A DNA stretch of 64,000 nucleotides from an uncultured Lachnospiraceae bacterium (GTDB lineage Bacteria; Bacillota; Clostridia; Lachnospirales; Lachnospiraceae), in the NCBI GenBank assembly GCA_910578795.1, contig CAJTSD010000010.1, positions 13,476-77,475 on the forward strand, written 5' to 3'. Made by a program: the position numbers and the translations under genes. Position 1 is the first letter of the stretch. Each line of letters opens with the position of its first letter. Positions 1-8,454 of the stretch are shown piece after piece. Under the pieces are notes generated by a model. It had not been told where the DNA came from. It ran no database searches and was given only the letters and a program-made list of their open reading frames with translations.

Positions 1-800
1 TTTCGATTGCAGCGCTTAGAAGGCGTGGATTTACGCCGGAGTCCATTCAGCGTTTTGTGGAGCTTTGCGGTGTGAGCAAGGCAAATTCTTCGACTGATTA
101 CGCGATGCTGGAGTATTGTATCCGGGAAGATTTGAAGCTGAAAAAGCCTAGGATGATGGCGGCGCTTGACCCGATTAAACTTGTGATTGACAATTATCCC
201 GAGGGGCAGGTGGAGTACCTTGAAGTCCCCAATAATTTGGAAAACGAGTCGCTTGGCACAAGACAGGTTCCGTTCTGCCGGGAGCTTTATATTGACCGCG
301 AGGACTTTATGGAGGAGCCGCCAAAGAAGTATTTCCGGCTTTTTCCGGGCAACGAGGTCCGCTTGATGAGCGCTTATTTTGTAAAGTGTGTCAGCTATGA
401 GAAGGACGGGAACGGAAACGTGACGGTGGCGCACTGTACGTATGACCCTGAAACAAAGCAGGGCAGTGGTTTTACGGGGAGAAAGGTCAAGGGAACCATT
501 CACTGGGTGCCTGCACCGTTTGCGGTGAAGGCGGAGGTCAGACTGTATGAGAACCTGATTGACGAGGAGAAGGGCGTGTACAACGAGGACGGTTCGCTGA
601 ACTTAAATCCGAATTCGCTGACGATCTTAAAGGAATGCTATGTTGAGCCTGCGTTAAAGGACGCAAAGGCGTATGAGAGTTTTCAGTTTGTACGGCAGGG
701 CTTTTTCAATGTGGACTGCCACGATTCAAAGCCGGATGCGCTTGTGTTTAACCGGATTGTGTCACTGAAAAGCTCGTTTGTCCTGCCCAAAAAAGTGTAA
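1..800 (+). CDS. glnS: Glutaminyl-tRNA synthetase, C-terminal part (5' end outside window)
   Basis: The reading frame is open from base 3, so the gene enters from the left edge; a GTG at 57 is internal. The visible 265 or so residues match the class I GlnRS C-terminal half: the conserved CIREDL, AALDPIKLVIDNYP and RQVPF segments, then the two anticodon-binding beta barrels with FPGNEVRL, GRKVKGTIHWV and the closing VFNRIVSLKSSF. The enzyme charges tRNA-Gln with glutamine in the cytosol. The catalytic Rossmann fold with HIGH/KMSKS lies upstream of the window. No defect is seen in the visible part. Confidence 0.95.
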   Translation, partial: SIAALRRRGFTPESIQRFVELCGVSKANSSTDYAMLEYCIREDLKLKKPRMMAALDPIKLVIDNYPEGQVEYLEVPNNLENESLGTRQVPFCRELYIDREDFMEEPPKKYFRLFPGNEVRLMSAYFVKCVSYEKDGNGNVTVAHCTYDPETKQGSGFTGRKVKGTIHWVPAPFAVKAEVRLYENLIDEEKGVYNEDGSLNLNPNSLTILKECYVEPALKDAKAYESFQFVRQGFFNVDCHDSKPDALVFNRIVSLKSSFVLPKKV

Positions 801-852
801 AGAGAACGCAAGGATGACGTTTTTTGCATAGCATGAAAGGTTGGAAGAAAAC

Positions 853-1506
853 ATGAAATACAAATGTCTGATACTTGACCACGATGACACGGTGGTGAAC
901 AGCACTGCAACGATTCACCACCCTGCGTTTTTGGAGGCGCTGAAGGTTCTTCGTCCCGGTGTGACCATATCGCTTGAGGATTATTTCCGTGAGAATTTTC
1001 ACCCGGGCTTTACGGAATACTGCATGGGGAAGCTTGGTATGACGGACGAAGAGCTGGAGACAGAGGTCGGTCTTTGGCGTGACTACGTGGAGAAGCATGT
1101 TCCAAACGTATATGACGGAATGCGGGAAATTATTGAACGCCAGAAAGCGCAGGGCGGCATTGTCTGTGTTGTTTCGCACTCGTATGATTTTAACATTAAG
1201 CGGGATTATGCGGCGAATCATCTGCCCGAGCCGGATTTGATTTTTGGATGGGAGTGCCCGCCTGAGTTTCGAAAGCCAAGCACGTATGCGTTGGAGCAGA
1301 TTGCGAAGCGGTATGCTTTAGCGCCTTCGGATATGGTCATGGTAGATGATTTGAAGCCTGGCTTTGACATGGCACGGGCGTTTGGTGCGTTTTTTGTGGG
1401 AGCGGGCTGGGCGAATGACGTGGCAGAGATTCGGGAGTTTATGAAGCATAACAGTGATGTGTACTTCACGAACGTGGAGGAGCTGGCGCAGTTTTTGTTT
1501 GATTAG
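853..1506 (+). CDS. HAD-superfamily hydrolase (phosphatase-like)
   Basis: A 217-residue haloacid dehalogenase-like protein. Motif I is D9-H-D11-D-T near the N-terminus, motif II the Ser in VVSHS, and motifs III/IV the K of FRKPS and the VMVDDLKPG acidic pair followed by GAFFVGAG. These residues support a phospho-aspartyl phosphatase; the substrate cannot be read from sequence. A TTG at 841 is in frame, but GGAAG at 843-847 sits five bases before the ATG at 853, which is the better start. It follows glnS by about 50 bases and ends just before a strong terminator. Confidence 0.85.
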   Translation: MKYKCLILDHDDTVVNSTATIHHPAFLEALKVLRPGVTISLEDYFRENFHPGFTEYCMGKLGMTDEELETEVGLWRDYVEKHVPNVYDGMREIIERQKAQGGIVCVVSHSYDFNIKRDYAANHLPEPDLIFGWECPPEFRKPSTYALEQIAKRYALAPSDMVMVDDLKPGFDMARAFGAFFVGAGWANDVAEIREFMKHNSDVYFTNVEELAQFLFD

Positions 1507-1514
1507 AAGCCAAT

Positions 1515-1564
1515 AAAAGAACGCATATTTTTTGCAGTGCAAAAAATATGCGTTCTTTTTATGA
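1515..1564 (+). terminator. Rho-independent terminator
   Basis: Perfect 21-bp inverted repeat (1515-1535 with 1539-1559) around a three-base loop, followed by a short T run. It ends the HAD gene and, read on the other strand, also serves the convergent gene ending at 1583. Confidence 0.85.
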
Positions 1565-1582
1565 TTCAAAATTTTATAAAAT

Positions 1583-2068
1583 TTATATATTTTTGGAGTC
1601 ATCAAAAAATTCTTCTGTCGCGGATGTATTATCGGAATGATCGGTTTCGTTTGTATCGGAATATGCGGCAGATGATGAAGTGCTCATATCCATTTCCGTG
1701 TATTCCGTTTCAGTGGGGGCAGCAGGCGATATGCGGTCACTTATGATTTCCTTTGCCCTGTCAATTTTTTCCGGCACATTGAGCTGTTCCAGTTTTTCTT
1801 TTGTCTTATCAAGTGTCTCTATGACCTTTTCACCGATTTTCTCTTTGGCATTGTCAAGGTCAATGGGGATATGTGGATGAGATTTATTGCTTGTTGAATC
1901 ATCAAAAAAGTCGTCATCCAAATCCTCATCAAAATCATCAAAATCATCAAAATCGTCAAAATCATCAGCCGGAGCGGCATTTTTCTTTTGAAGATAATAA
2001 TAAGTTCCTGCAGCAGCGGCTCCTGCCAGCGCACCAAATAATGCGAGCTTGCCTAGTTTTTTTGCCAT
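1583..2068 (-). CDS. Acidic N-terminally membrane-anchored protein, function unknown
   Basis: Not recognised as a named family. From the ATG at 2068 (AAGGAG nine bases upstream) the protein has about 161 residues: a short basic start, a small hydrophobic segment rich in Ala/Gly (LALFGALAGAAAAGTYYYL), then a strongly acidic tract of tandem DDF units encoded by a near-perfect 9-bp repeat at about 1919-1970, and a helical, Ser/Thr/Glu-rich tail. The layout resembles YtxH-like envelope proteins, but this is only a resemblance. The tandem 9-bp units could change copy number by slippage. Confidence 0.7.
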   Translation of the reverse strand: MAKKLGKLALFGALAGAAAAGTYYYLQKKNAAPADDFDDFDDFDDFDEDLDDDFFDDSTSNKSHPHIPIDLDNAKEKIGEKVIETLDKTKEKLEQLNVPEKIDRAKEIISDRISPAAPTETEYTEMDMSTSSSAAYSDTNETDHSDNTSATEEFFDDSKNI

Positions 2069-2300
2069 TGGTAATTCTCCTTTCATGTTGCAGTTGTGTA
2101 TTTGATGCATATGATCATGGAGCATAGGATATGCCCCTGTATATACCTTTATATTTTAATACTATTTTATGGAAAATAAAAGAGAATATGTAAAAAAAGA
2201 TTTTTTAAAATAAATTTTTCGTTCTTGAAACCCTTGTGGGAGTATGTTAAGATATGTATTAATCGACTGAAAAAGTCAATGATATAAAATGGAGGTTTGA

Positions 2301-2933
2301 ATGAACGAAAAGTTTTTTGATCTTGCAAGAGAAAAGCAGGACAAGATGATAAACGGGGCAATTGAAGTATTTGCAAAAAACGGATACAAGCATGCCGCTA
2401 CGGACGATATGGTAAAGGCGGTCGGTGTGAGCAAGGGACTTTGGTTTCACTATTTTGGATCGAAAGAGGGAATCTATGTATTTGTGTATGATTACAGTGT
2501 AAAATATATGATGCTTGAGCTTTCGACCGTGGTGGATGAGAGTGTGACGGATTATTTTGAGATGGTACGTCAGATTGAGCATGTTAAGACACGGGTAAGA
2601 AAAAGCTATCCATATATGCTGGAGTTTTTAAAGACAGCAGAGTATGAGAGTGACGAAACGGTAATGCAAAAAACAGCGGATGTAAGGCAGTTATACCGGC
2701 AACGCATGGACAGTCTTTTAAAAAGTGCAGAGATTGAGAACATATCAGACAGGGCGAGGCGAGAACGCATTAAAAGGATACTGGCGTTTAGCATTGACGG
2801 TATTGCACATGAAAAACAAGGATCTGATCCGGATACGGTGTATCGGGAGATTAAGATGTACATAGATTTGGTGCGTGATATGTCACAGGGGAATATAGGG
2901 CAGGAAAAGAGAGAAATCATAGGACTTCGGTAA
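2301..2933 (+). CDS. TetR/AcrR-family transcriptional regulator
   Basis: 210 residues. The N-terminal HTH is typical of TetR: AIEVFAKNGYKHAATDDMVKAVGVSKG followed by LWFHYFGSKEGIY. The C-terminal ligand-binding helical domain is divergent, as usual. GGAGG lies eight bases before the ATG. The nearest possible targets are its own promoter region (2126-2300, AT-rich, no other gene seen) and the kinase-like gene downstream; no operator palindrome could be fixed by eye. Confidence 0.85.
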   Translation: MNEKFFDLAREKQDKMINGAIEVFAKNGYKHAATDDMVKAVGVSKGLWFHYFGSKEGIYVFVYDYSVKYMMLELSTVVDESVTDYFEMVRQIEHVKTRVRKSYPYMLEFLKTAEYESDETVMQKTADVRQLYRQRMDSLLKSAEIENISDRARRERIKRILAFSIDGIAHEKQGSDPDTVYREIKMYIDLVRDMSQGNIGQEKREIIGLR

Positions 2934-3070
2934 AATTTGATAAATATTTAGCAAATATATATAATATTTTTGATAAATATGATATAATATATTTAATTAA
3001 GAAGACGCCCTCATATGATTAAGACTTCGACAATGAGATATGGCAGTTTCTGAAAGGATGGTGATGTGTA

Positions 3071-3988
3071 ATGAGTAAATTTTTGGTAGCAGGTTTTGTG
3101 CAGTTTGAAACAATTGTAAAGGTGGATGACCTTCCACTGCCGTATAAAGAATTTGAAAGTATACCAGAAACAATCAATACGGATATTGGAGGCGCCGGAT
3201 TTAATGAGGCAATAGCGCTTCGTTGGCTTGGCGATGAAGTGGATTTTATGAGTATGGTGGCAAAAAACATGTCAAGAACGCAGATCCATGCATATCTTGA
3301 AAAGAATGACGTAAATCTGAGCACGGATTATGTACTGCAGAAGCTTGACGGTATGCCGACAGCGGTAGTGCTTTATAAATCAAGTGGTAAAAAGCAGGTA
3401 TTTGAAGACGTAAAGGATATCAGAACCGTAGAGTATGATCTTGACTTATTTGAAAGACAGATTCAGGACAAGGATATGGTGCTCATATCAAACTGTAATT
3501 TTTGCCGACCACTGTTAGCGCTTGCAAAACAATATAAGAAACCGCTTGCATTGAATGTAAGAAGCATGCGTGCGGAAAAAATTGCAAACAAGGCAGACTT
3601 TTTAGCGGCTGCGGATATTGTTTACATAAGTGATGATGATTTGGAAGGCGATCCGTATGACTGCATTAATGAGTGCAGGAAAAAATACGATCCGGAAATC
3701 ATTATCATGGGCATGGGATCGCAAGGTGTTATTCTTTATATAAGAGAGGATAACAGTGTGATTGAATATAAGCCCGTAAAGACTTATGACGTTGTGAATA
3801 CAGTGGGAGCAGGAAATGCTATTTTTTCAGCGTTTTTGCATTATTATGTAAAGACAAAGGACGCAAGGGATGCAATTAAAAATGCGTTGTTGTTTGTATC
3901 CTATAAGATTAGCTTTGTCGGTACCTCAAACGGATTTATGACGGAAGAACAGATTGAGCAGTGGAGAAAGCTTATTTGGAAGGAATAA
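3071..3988 (+). CDS. PfkB/ribokinase-family sugar kinase-like protein with altered active site
   Basis: 305 residues with the ribokinase fold markers: N-terminal Gly-Gly region (IGGAGFNEAIALRWLG), central MPTAVVLYKSSGKK, and C-terminal nucleotide loop. The family signature DTxGAGD, whose final Asp is the catalytic base, reads NTVGAGN here: codon 249 (3815-3817) is AAT, Asn. The preceding Asp (residue 243) is also Asn. ATP-binding residues otherwise look intact. By family it should phosphorylate a carbohydrate or nucleoside; the substitution makes ordinary catalysis doubtful. The ATG follows AAAGGATGGTG. Stop is followed by a bidirectional terminator. Confidence 0.8.
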   Translation: MSKFLVAGFVQFETIVKVDDLPLPYKEFESIPETINTDIGGAGFNEAIALRWLGDEVDFMSMVAKNMSRTQIHAYLEKNDVNLSTDYVLQKLDGMPTAVVLYKSSGKKQVFEDVKDIRTVEYDLDLFERQIQDKDMVLISNCNFCRPLLALAKQYKKPLALNVRSMRAEKIANKADFLAAADIVYISDDDLEGDPYDCINECRKKYDPEIIIMGMGSQGVILYIREDNSVIEYKPVKTYDVVNTVGAGNAIFSAFLHYYVKTKDARDAIKNALLFVSYKISFVGTSNGFMTEEQIEQWRKLIWKE

Positions 3989-3991
3989 TAA

Positions 3992-4035
3992 AATCAAAAA
4001 GAAAGCCGCGCGGATGTGCGGTTTTCTTTTTGATT
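3992..4035. terminator. Bidirectional terminator between convergent genes
   Basis: An 18-bp stem (3992-4009 with 4018-4035, one G:T pair) with an eight-base loop; A-rich on one side and T-rich on the other, so it can work for both the kinase-like gene and the minus-strand gene ending at 4052. Confidence 0.85.
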
Positions 4036-4051
4036 CGATAGACGGGGACTG

Positions 4052-4756
4052 CTAATCCTCCATATAAATATAGTTCAGAAATGCGATGGCATTCTCTGTT
4101 TTGTCAGAGTTTATAATAAAACTGAACACAGGTTTCTTGCCTTCATAATAGTGATATTCATTTAATTTTGGGGCGTCAGAAACATGGATACCGACAGGAA
4201 TGCGTTCTCCACTGCCCGTTTCGGCAAAATAAAACCGGTCCTGATAGGTTTCCAGCAGATTCTCAGGAAGGATCGTTGTTAGGTTGCCTAAGCAGTCGCA
4301 TTTCGTGAAGTAATCAATAGTATCCGTATCACCAACAATCACATCAACATCATTTGCCGTAATGGAAGCCATTGCTTTTTCGAGCCCTGCGTAAGCATCA
4401 AGGTCAGAAAAATCTGCGGAATAGGTCATGCTGGAGTCAATATAGGCATTCTGTTTGGAAGTGTCAATTTCCATATACTCTACGAACTTATCAATCAGTC
4501 CGGTGTCTGATGAATCTCCGGTGTCGTTGTAGAAAAATGCACCAAAGGCGGTGTCACGCGGTGCGGTGATCATGGTATACGCAAGGGAAAATACAAAAAT
4601 GCAGATTGCAATCACGATAATGGTAGTCATTAAATAATAGTCCTTAAAATATAAAAGCCTGTCCTTTAAGGGGGCGTTTTTAAGTTTTGCGTTCTGTTCC
4701 TTGATTTCATCGGACAGGGATTGGTTTTTGTCACGGTTTTTATTATAAACATCCAT
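4052..4756 (-). CDS. Single-pass membrane protein, function unknown
   Basis: Not recognised. From the ATG at 4756 (GGAG eight bases upstream) it has 234 residues: a hydrophilic, charged cytoplasmic N-terminus of about 40 residues, one transmembrane segment (TTIIVIAICIFVFSLAYTMI) and a mixed extracytoplasmic domain of about 170 residues with no catalytic motif I can name. An in-frame ATG at 4876 would add 40 residues but lacks a ribosome site. The outer domain contains VDVIVGDTDTIDYF, reminiscent of periplasmic solute-binding folds, but too weak to call. Confidence 0.65.
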   Translation of the reverse strand: MDVYNKNRDKNQSLSDEIKEQNAKLKNAPLKDRLLYFKDYYLMTTIIVIAICIFVFSLAYTMITAPRDTAFGAFFYNDTGDSSDTGLIDKFVEYMEIDTSKQNAYIDSSMTYSADFSDLDAYAGLEKAMASITANDVDVIVGDTDTIDYFTKCDCLGNLTTILPENLLETYQDRFYFAETGSGERIPVGIHVSDAPKLNEYHYYEGKKPVFSFIINSDKTENAIAFLNYIYMED

Positions 4757-4936
4757 GAAGGTTCTCCATTTCTTTGCAGTTGTTTTTACATATAAAAAAT
4801 GATATATTCTATGAAGGCACAATGTCAATAAAAATTTTCTAAAAGATTTTTTTAAAAGAAAGGGAAAGGCTTGCATAATAAGGTGATTTATTCTAAGATA
4901 TAAGAGATATTAAAATGTATTAATATAAGGAAGGAT

Positions 4937-5446
4937 ATGATTACAAACATGAATGATAGCTACAAGGAATTGCTGGTAAAAAAGGAACGGGGAATTCAGG
5001 GAACGGTTATGCGGATTGTATGTGTTGTACCTACAGTGCTGCTGGCATTACTGACACTTTCAGGAAATCTGATTGTTTTCATAGCAGTTGTCGCGCTTGG
5101 CGTTTTTGATTATTTTGTGTTCCAGTGGACGGACGTTGAGTTTGAGTACCTTTATCTTGACAAGGAAATTACGGTGGACAAGGTTATGGCTAAGACAAGA
5201 AGAAAACGCGCCGCGGTTTTGGATGTGAACAAGATTGAGATGATGGCCCCGCACAATTCAGGACAGCTTGCTTACTATAAAAACAGGCAGGTGAAAACAA
5301 CGGATTTGAGCGCCGGACAGGATCTTCCTGACCAAAAGCTTTACATGGTGTATTATGAGGGGAACCAATGCTTTTTGCTCAACCTGGATGATGATTTTGC
5401 AAAGACCGTGAAAGCGGTGGCTCCGCGCAAGGTTTACATGGAATAG
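4937..5446 (+). CDS. Two-helix membrane protein with cytosolic PH-like domain (DUF6106-like)
   Basis: 169 residues: a short basic N-terminus, two adjacent hydrophobic helices (about residues 26-60), then a beta-rich soluble domain (VEFEYLYLDKEITVDKVM, then KLYMVYYEGNQCFLLNL). I recall this pattern from Clostridia proteins filed as DUF6106, but the name is from memory. AAGGAAGG at 4927-4934 is only two bases from the ATG at 4937, so the ATG at 4949 may be the true start. No operon partner is evident; guaB follows with its own promoter. Confidence 0.65.
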   Translation: MITNMNDSYKELLVKKERGIQGTVMRIVCVVPTVLLALLTLSGNLIVFIAVVALGVFDYFVFQWTDVEFEYLYLDKEITVDKVMAKTRRKRAAVLDVNKIEMMAPHNSGQLAYYKNRQVKTTDLSAGQDLPDQKLYMVYYEGNQCFLLNLDDDFAKTVKAVAPRKVYME

Positions 5447-5475
5447 TGCTGTATTGTCCGGAAAAAATTTTATGC

Positions 5476-5504
5476 TTGACAAGCTGTGTGCGCTTTAGTA
5501 TAAT
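5476..5504 (+). promoter_or_regulatory. Sigma-A promoter of guaB
   Basis: TTGACA at 5476-5481 and TATAAT at 5499-5504 with a 17-base spacer: a perfect vegetative promoter about 57 bases before the guaB ATG. Confidence 0.85.
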
Positions 5505-5561
5505 TTTAAAAATATTTTCGAATCAATTTGTTCACTTATTCATTTCATAGGAGGAAAAAAA

Positions 5562-7016
5562 ATGGGTCAGATAATTGGCAAAGGAATCACATTTGACGAT
5601 GTACTTTTAGTACCAAGCTATTCACAGGTAATACCGAATCAGGTTGATCTTACCACGTGGCTGACAAAGAAAATCAAGTTGAATATCCCCATGATGAGTG
5701 CGGGAATGGATACCGTAACAGAGCATAGAATGGCGATTGCGATGGCAAGACAGGGCGGTATTGGTATTATTCACAAAAACATGTCGATTGAAGAACAGGC
5801 TGATGAGGTAGACAAAGTAAAACGCTCCGAAAACGGGGTGATCACAGATCCATTTTCACTGACTCCTGAACATACACTTGCCGATGCCGATGCGCTGATG
5901 GCAAAATTCAGAATCTCCGGTGTGCCGATTACAGAAGGCAGAAAGCTTGTCGGCATTATCACAAACCGCGATCTCAAATTCGAAACGGATTACACAAAGA
6001 AAGTGAAAGAGTCCATGACGTCAGAGGGACTTGTTACGGCGAGGGAAGGCATTACACTTGAGGAAGCAAAGAAAATTCTTGCGGAGGCGAGAAAAGAAAA
6101 ACTTCCTATTGTAGACAAGGATTACAACCTCAAAGGTCTGATTACGATAAAGGACATTGAAAAGACAATCAAATATCCTTTGGCTGCAAAGGATTCCCAG
6201 GGAAGACTGTTGTGCGGGGCAGGTGTTGGGATTACCGCAAACGTGCTGGAGCGTGTGGAAGCTTTGGTAGGTGCAAAGGTTGATGTGATTGTGCTTGACA
6301 GTGCGCACGGACATTCGGAGAATGTGCTCAAAAGTCTGAGAATGATTAAGGAAGCATTTCCTGATTTGCAGGTGATTGCGGGGAATGTCGCAACTGGAGA
6401 GGGTACCAGGGCATTGATTGAAGCGGGTGCAGACGCGGTAAAGGTCGGCATAGGTCCCGGTTCCATTTGTACGACACGTATTGTAGCAGGTATCGGAGTG
6501 CCGCAGATTACTGCAATTATGGATTCTTATGCAGTCGCAAAAGAGCATGGTATTCCTATTATTGCAGATGGAGGCATTAAGTATTCCGGTGATATGACAA
6601 AGGCAATTGCGGCGGGCGGAAATGTCTGCATGATGGGCAGTATTTTTGCGGGCTGCGAGGAGAGCCCGGGAACATTTGAACTGTTTCAGGGAAGAAAATA
6701 TAAGGTATATAGAGGTATGGGTTCTATTGCAGCGATGGAGAACGGAAGTAAGGACCGTTATTTCCAAACGGATGCAAAGAAGCTTGTCCCCGAAGGTGTA
6801 GAGGGACGGGTTGCCTACAAAGGAAATGTGGAGGATACGGTATTCCAGCTGATGGGTGGTTTGCGCTCAGGTATGGGCTATTGTGGAGCACAGACGATTG
6901 ATGAGCTGAAGGAAAACGGCAAGTTTATGCAGATTTCTGCCGCGGCATTGCGGGAGAGCCATCCGCATGACATTCACATTACAAAAGAGGCGCCTAATTA
7001 TAGCGTGGAAGAATAA
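5562..7016 (+). CDS. guaB: IMP dehydrogenase
   Basis: 484 residues, the usual IMPDH length. It oxidises IMP to XMP with NAD+, the committed step of GMP synthesis. The N-terminal part (GKGITFDDVLLVPSYS) and the (beta/alpha)8 barrel flank two CBS domains at roughly residues 95-205. The catalytic loop GPGSICTTR carries the active Cys303; the later RYFQ and GMGSIAAM segments of the flap are present. AGGAGG precedes the ATG by nine or so bases. It has its own promoter and a hairpin after the stop, so it is probably monocistronic. Confidence 0.97.
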   Translation: MGQIIGKGITFDDVLLVPSYSQVIPNQVDLTTWLTKKIKLNIPMMSAGMDTVTEHRMAIAMARQGGIGIIHKNMSIEEQADEVDKVKRSENGVITDPFSLTPEHTLADADALMAKFRISGVPITEGRKLVGIITNRDLKFETDYTKKVKESMTSEGLVTAREGITLEEAKKILAEARKEKLPIVDKDYNLKGLITIKDIEKTIKYPLAAKDSQGRLLCGAGVGITANVLERVEALVGAKVDVIVLDSAHGHSENVLKSLRMIKEAFPDLQVIAGNVATGEGTRALIEAGADAVKVGIGPGSICTTRIVAGIGVPQITAIMDSYAVAKEHGIPIIADGGIKYSGDMTKAIAAGGNVCMMGSIFAGCEESPGTFELFQGRKYKVYRGMGSIAAMENGSKDRYFQTDAKKLVPEGVEGRVAYKGNVEDTVFQLMGGLRSGMGYCGAQTIDELKENGKFMQISAAALRESHPHDIHITKEAPNYSVEE

Positions 7017-7022
7017 AAAACG

Positions 7023-7050
7023 ACGCTGTCACGTTTATTGTGGCAGCGTT
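7023..7050 (+). terminator. Probable terminator of guaB
   Basis: Ten-base-pair stem 7023-7032 with 7040-7049 (one G:T), seven-base loop. The following T run is short (TTTG), so termination may be partial, allowing read-through into the next gene. Confidence 0.55.
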
Positions 7051-7093
7051 TGCATTGTACCGTATCAATTTGACAGAGAGGATTTTTGCAGCT

Positions 7094-7564
7094 ATGCAGT
7101 ATGAAAAATACCGTTTTTATGATGACGGGGTTGAGATGATGATACCTTCCTGCCTAAAGGAACCGACCTCAAGGCTTTTTGCTCAGAACAGCTTTGTTTC
7201 TGATAATAAGAGAGTAATTGTTAATGTTTCAAGAGGCGCAGACGGTTTGACACAGCAGCAGCTGGAAACAAGGCTGAATGAATATTGTAGGGGATTTGCA
7301 AAGGATGCGCGGAAATTTGAATGTCTTAAGATTGATAAAAGGCAGTTTTTGGACGATTTGTTTGTAGATCTGCGTTATCTGTCTAGTATGATGGGATATC
7401 AGTTTTACAATGCTTTTGTATTGGGAATTTATGAAGGCAGGGAACTGGTTGTGACGATGCAGTGTATGCAAAATGAAACAGCGGATAATGAACACATGTT
7501 TGATTTTATTGCGGATTCCATAAGAATCTTAAAAAAAGATGTCAGAAATGGAGGATTAATATGA
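7094..7564 (+). CDS. Small soluble protein upstream of por genes, function unknown
   Basis: Not recognised. 156 residues from the ATG at 7094, which follows GAGAGG; an upstream in-frame start at 7040 lies inside the guaB terminator hairpin. The protein alternates short beta strands and helices, has no signal peptide and no metal motif. Its stop overlaps the ATG of porC (ATGA at 7561-7564), so it is translationally coupled to the oxidoreductase genes and may be an accessory protein, but that is inferred from position only. Confidence 0.6.
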   Translation: MQYEKYRFYDDGVEMMIPSCLKEPTSRLFAQNSFVSDNKRVIVNVSRGADGLTQQQLETRLNEYCRGFAKDARKFECLKIDKRQFLDDLFVDLRYLSSMMGYQFYNAFVLGIYEGRELVVTMQCMQNETADNEHMFDFIADSIRILKKDVRNGGLI

Positions 7565-8133
7565 AGGATACAGTAGAAATCAGGTGGCATGGAAGAGGCG
7601 GACAGGGGGCAAAAACCGCAGCGCTTCTTCTTGCAGATGTGGCATTTAAGACCGGAAAATATGTACAGGGATTTCCCGAGTACGGTCCGGAGCGAATGGG
7701 GGCGCCGATTACGGCGTACAATCGGATCAGCAGTGAACCGATTACGGTTCATTCCAATATTTATGAGCCGGATTATGTGGTCGTGGTGGATGAAAGCCTT
7801 TTAGAGAGCATTGATGTTACGAAAGGGCTGAGCAAAAAAGGTGCAGTGATTATTAATTCGGAGCGTACGAAGGAGGAACTGCTGCCAATGCTGCATGGCT
7901 ACGAGGGCGCAGTGTATACGGTCAATGCGAAGGGGATTTCCATCAAGGCGCTTGGAAAGAATTATCCGAATTCACCGATGCTTGCGGCGACGGTGGCTGT
8001 GTCAGGGATAATGGATAAGAATGCGTTTTTAGGCGAGATGAGAGCATCATTTGAACATAAGTTTGCAAAGAAGCCCGAGGTGATAGATGGAAATATGCAG
8101 GCGCTTGAGATGGCGTTCCATGAGGCTGTATAA
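7561..8133 (+). CDS. porC: 2-oxoacid:ferredoxin oxidoreductase, gamma subunit
   Basis: 190 residues, typical for the gamma subunit. The N-terminus IRWHGRGGQGAKTAALLLADVAF is the family signature for the CoA-binding domain, followed by QGFPEYGPERMGAPITAYNRI. With delta, alpha and beta subunits downstream it forms the enzyme that converts a 2-oxoacid and CoA to acyl-CoA and CO2 while reducing ferredoxin. Pyruvate is the most likely substrate judging from the alpha subunit, but 2-ketoisovalerate cannot be excluded. Confidence 0.88.
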   Translation: MKDTVEIRWHGRGGQGAKTAALLLADVAFKTGKYVQGFPEYGPERMGAPITAYNRISSEPITVHSNIYEPDYVVVVDESLLESIDVTKGLSKKGAVIINSERTKEELLPMLHGYEGAVYTVNAKGISIKALGKNYPNSPMLAATVAVSGIMDKNAFLGEMRASFEHKFAKKPEVIDGNMQALEMAFHEAV

Positions 8134-8151
8134 AAGGAATTGGAGGTAACG

Positions 8152-8454
8152 ATGGAAAAGATACAGGACAGAATTAATGAGCAGAGCCCGTGGGAACATA
8201 TCACGGAGGGAAATAAGATTTTTGAGGCTGCAACGGCAAGAGAATTTTGTACCGGGGAATGGAGGACTTCCACACCGGTGTTTGAGAAGGAAAAATGTAA
8301 ACAGTGTCTTTTATGTGTGCCGGTCTGCCCGGATTCATCCATTCCGGTGAGCGCAGGAAAAAGAGCGGATTTTGACTATGACCACTGCAAGGGCTGCGGC
8401 ATTTGTGCAAAGGTATGCCCATTCGGCGCAATCAGCATGAAGGAGGGGAAATAA
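8152..8454 (+). CDS. porD: 2-oxoacid:ferredoxin oxidoreductase, delta (ferredoxin-like) subunit
   Basis: 100 residues from the ATG at 8152, five bases after GGAGG; a TTG at 8140 is in frame but lies within the ribosome site. Two 4Fe-4S motifs are visible: CKQCLLCVPVCP and CKGCGICAKVCP, each CxxCxxCxxxCP. It relays electrons from the thiamine-containing subunits to free ferredoxin. Gene order gamma-delta-alpha-beta is the standard one for four-subunit enzymes. Confidence 0.9.
   Translation: MEKIQDRINEQSPWEHITEGNKIFEAATAREFCTGEWRTSTPVFEKEKCKQCLLCVPVCPDSSIPVSAGKRADFDYDHCKGCGICAKVCPFGAISMKEGK

Noticed and set aside
3009..3060. Purine-riboswitch-like words (CTCATAT, ATATGG, AGTTTCT) before the PfkB-like gene
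   Set aside because: The order matches only in part; the second hairpin, the loop-loop contact and the closing P1 arm are missing, so no functional aptamer can be folded.
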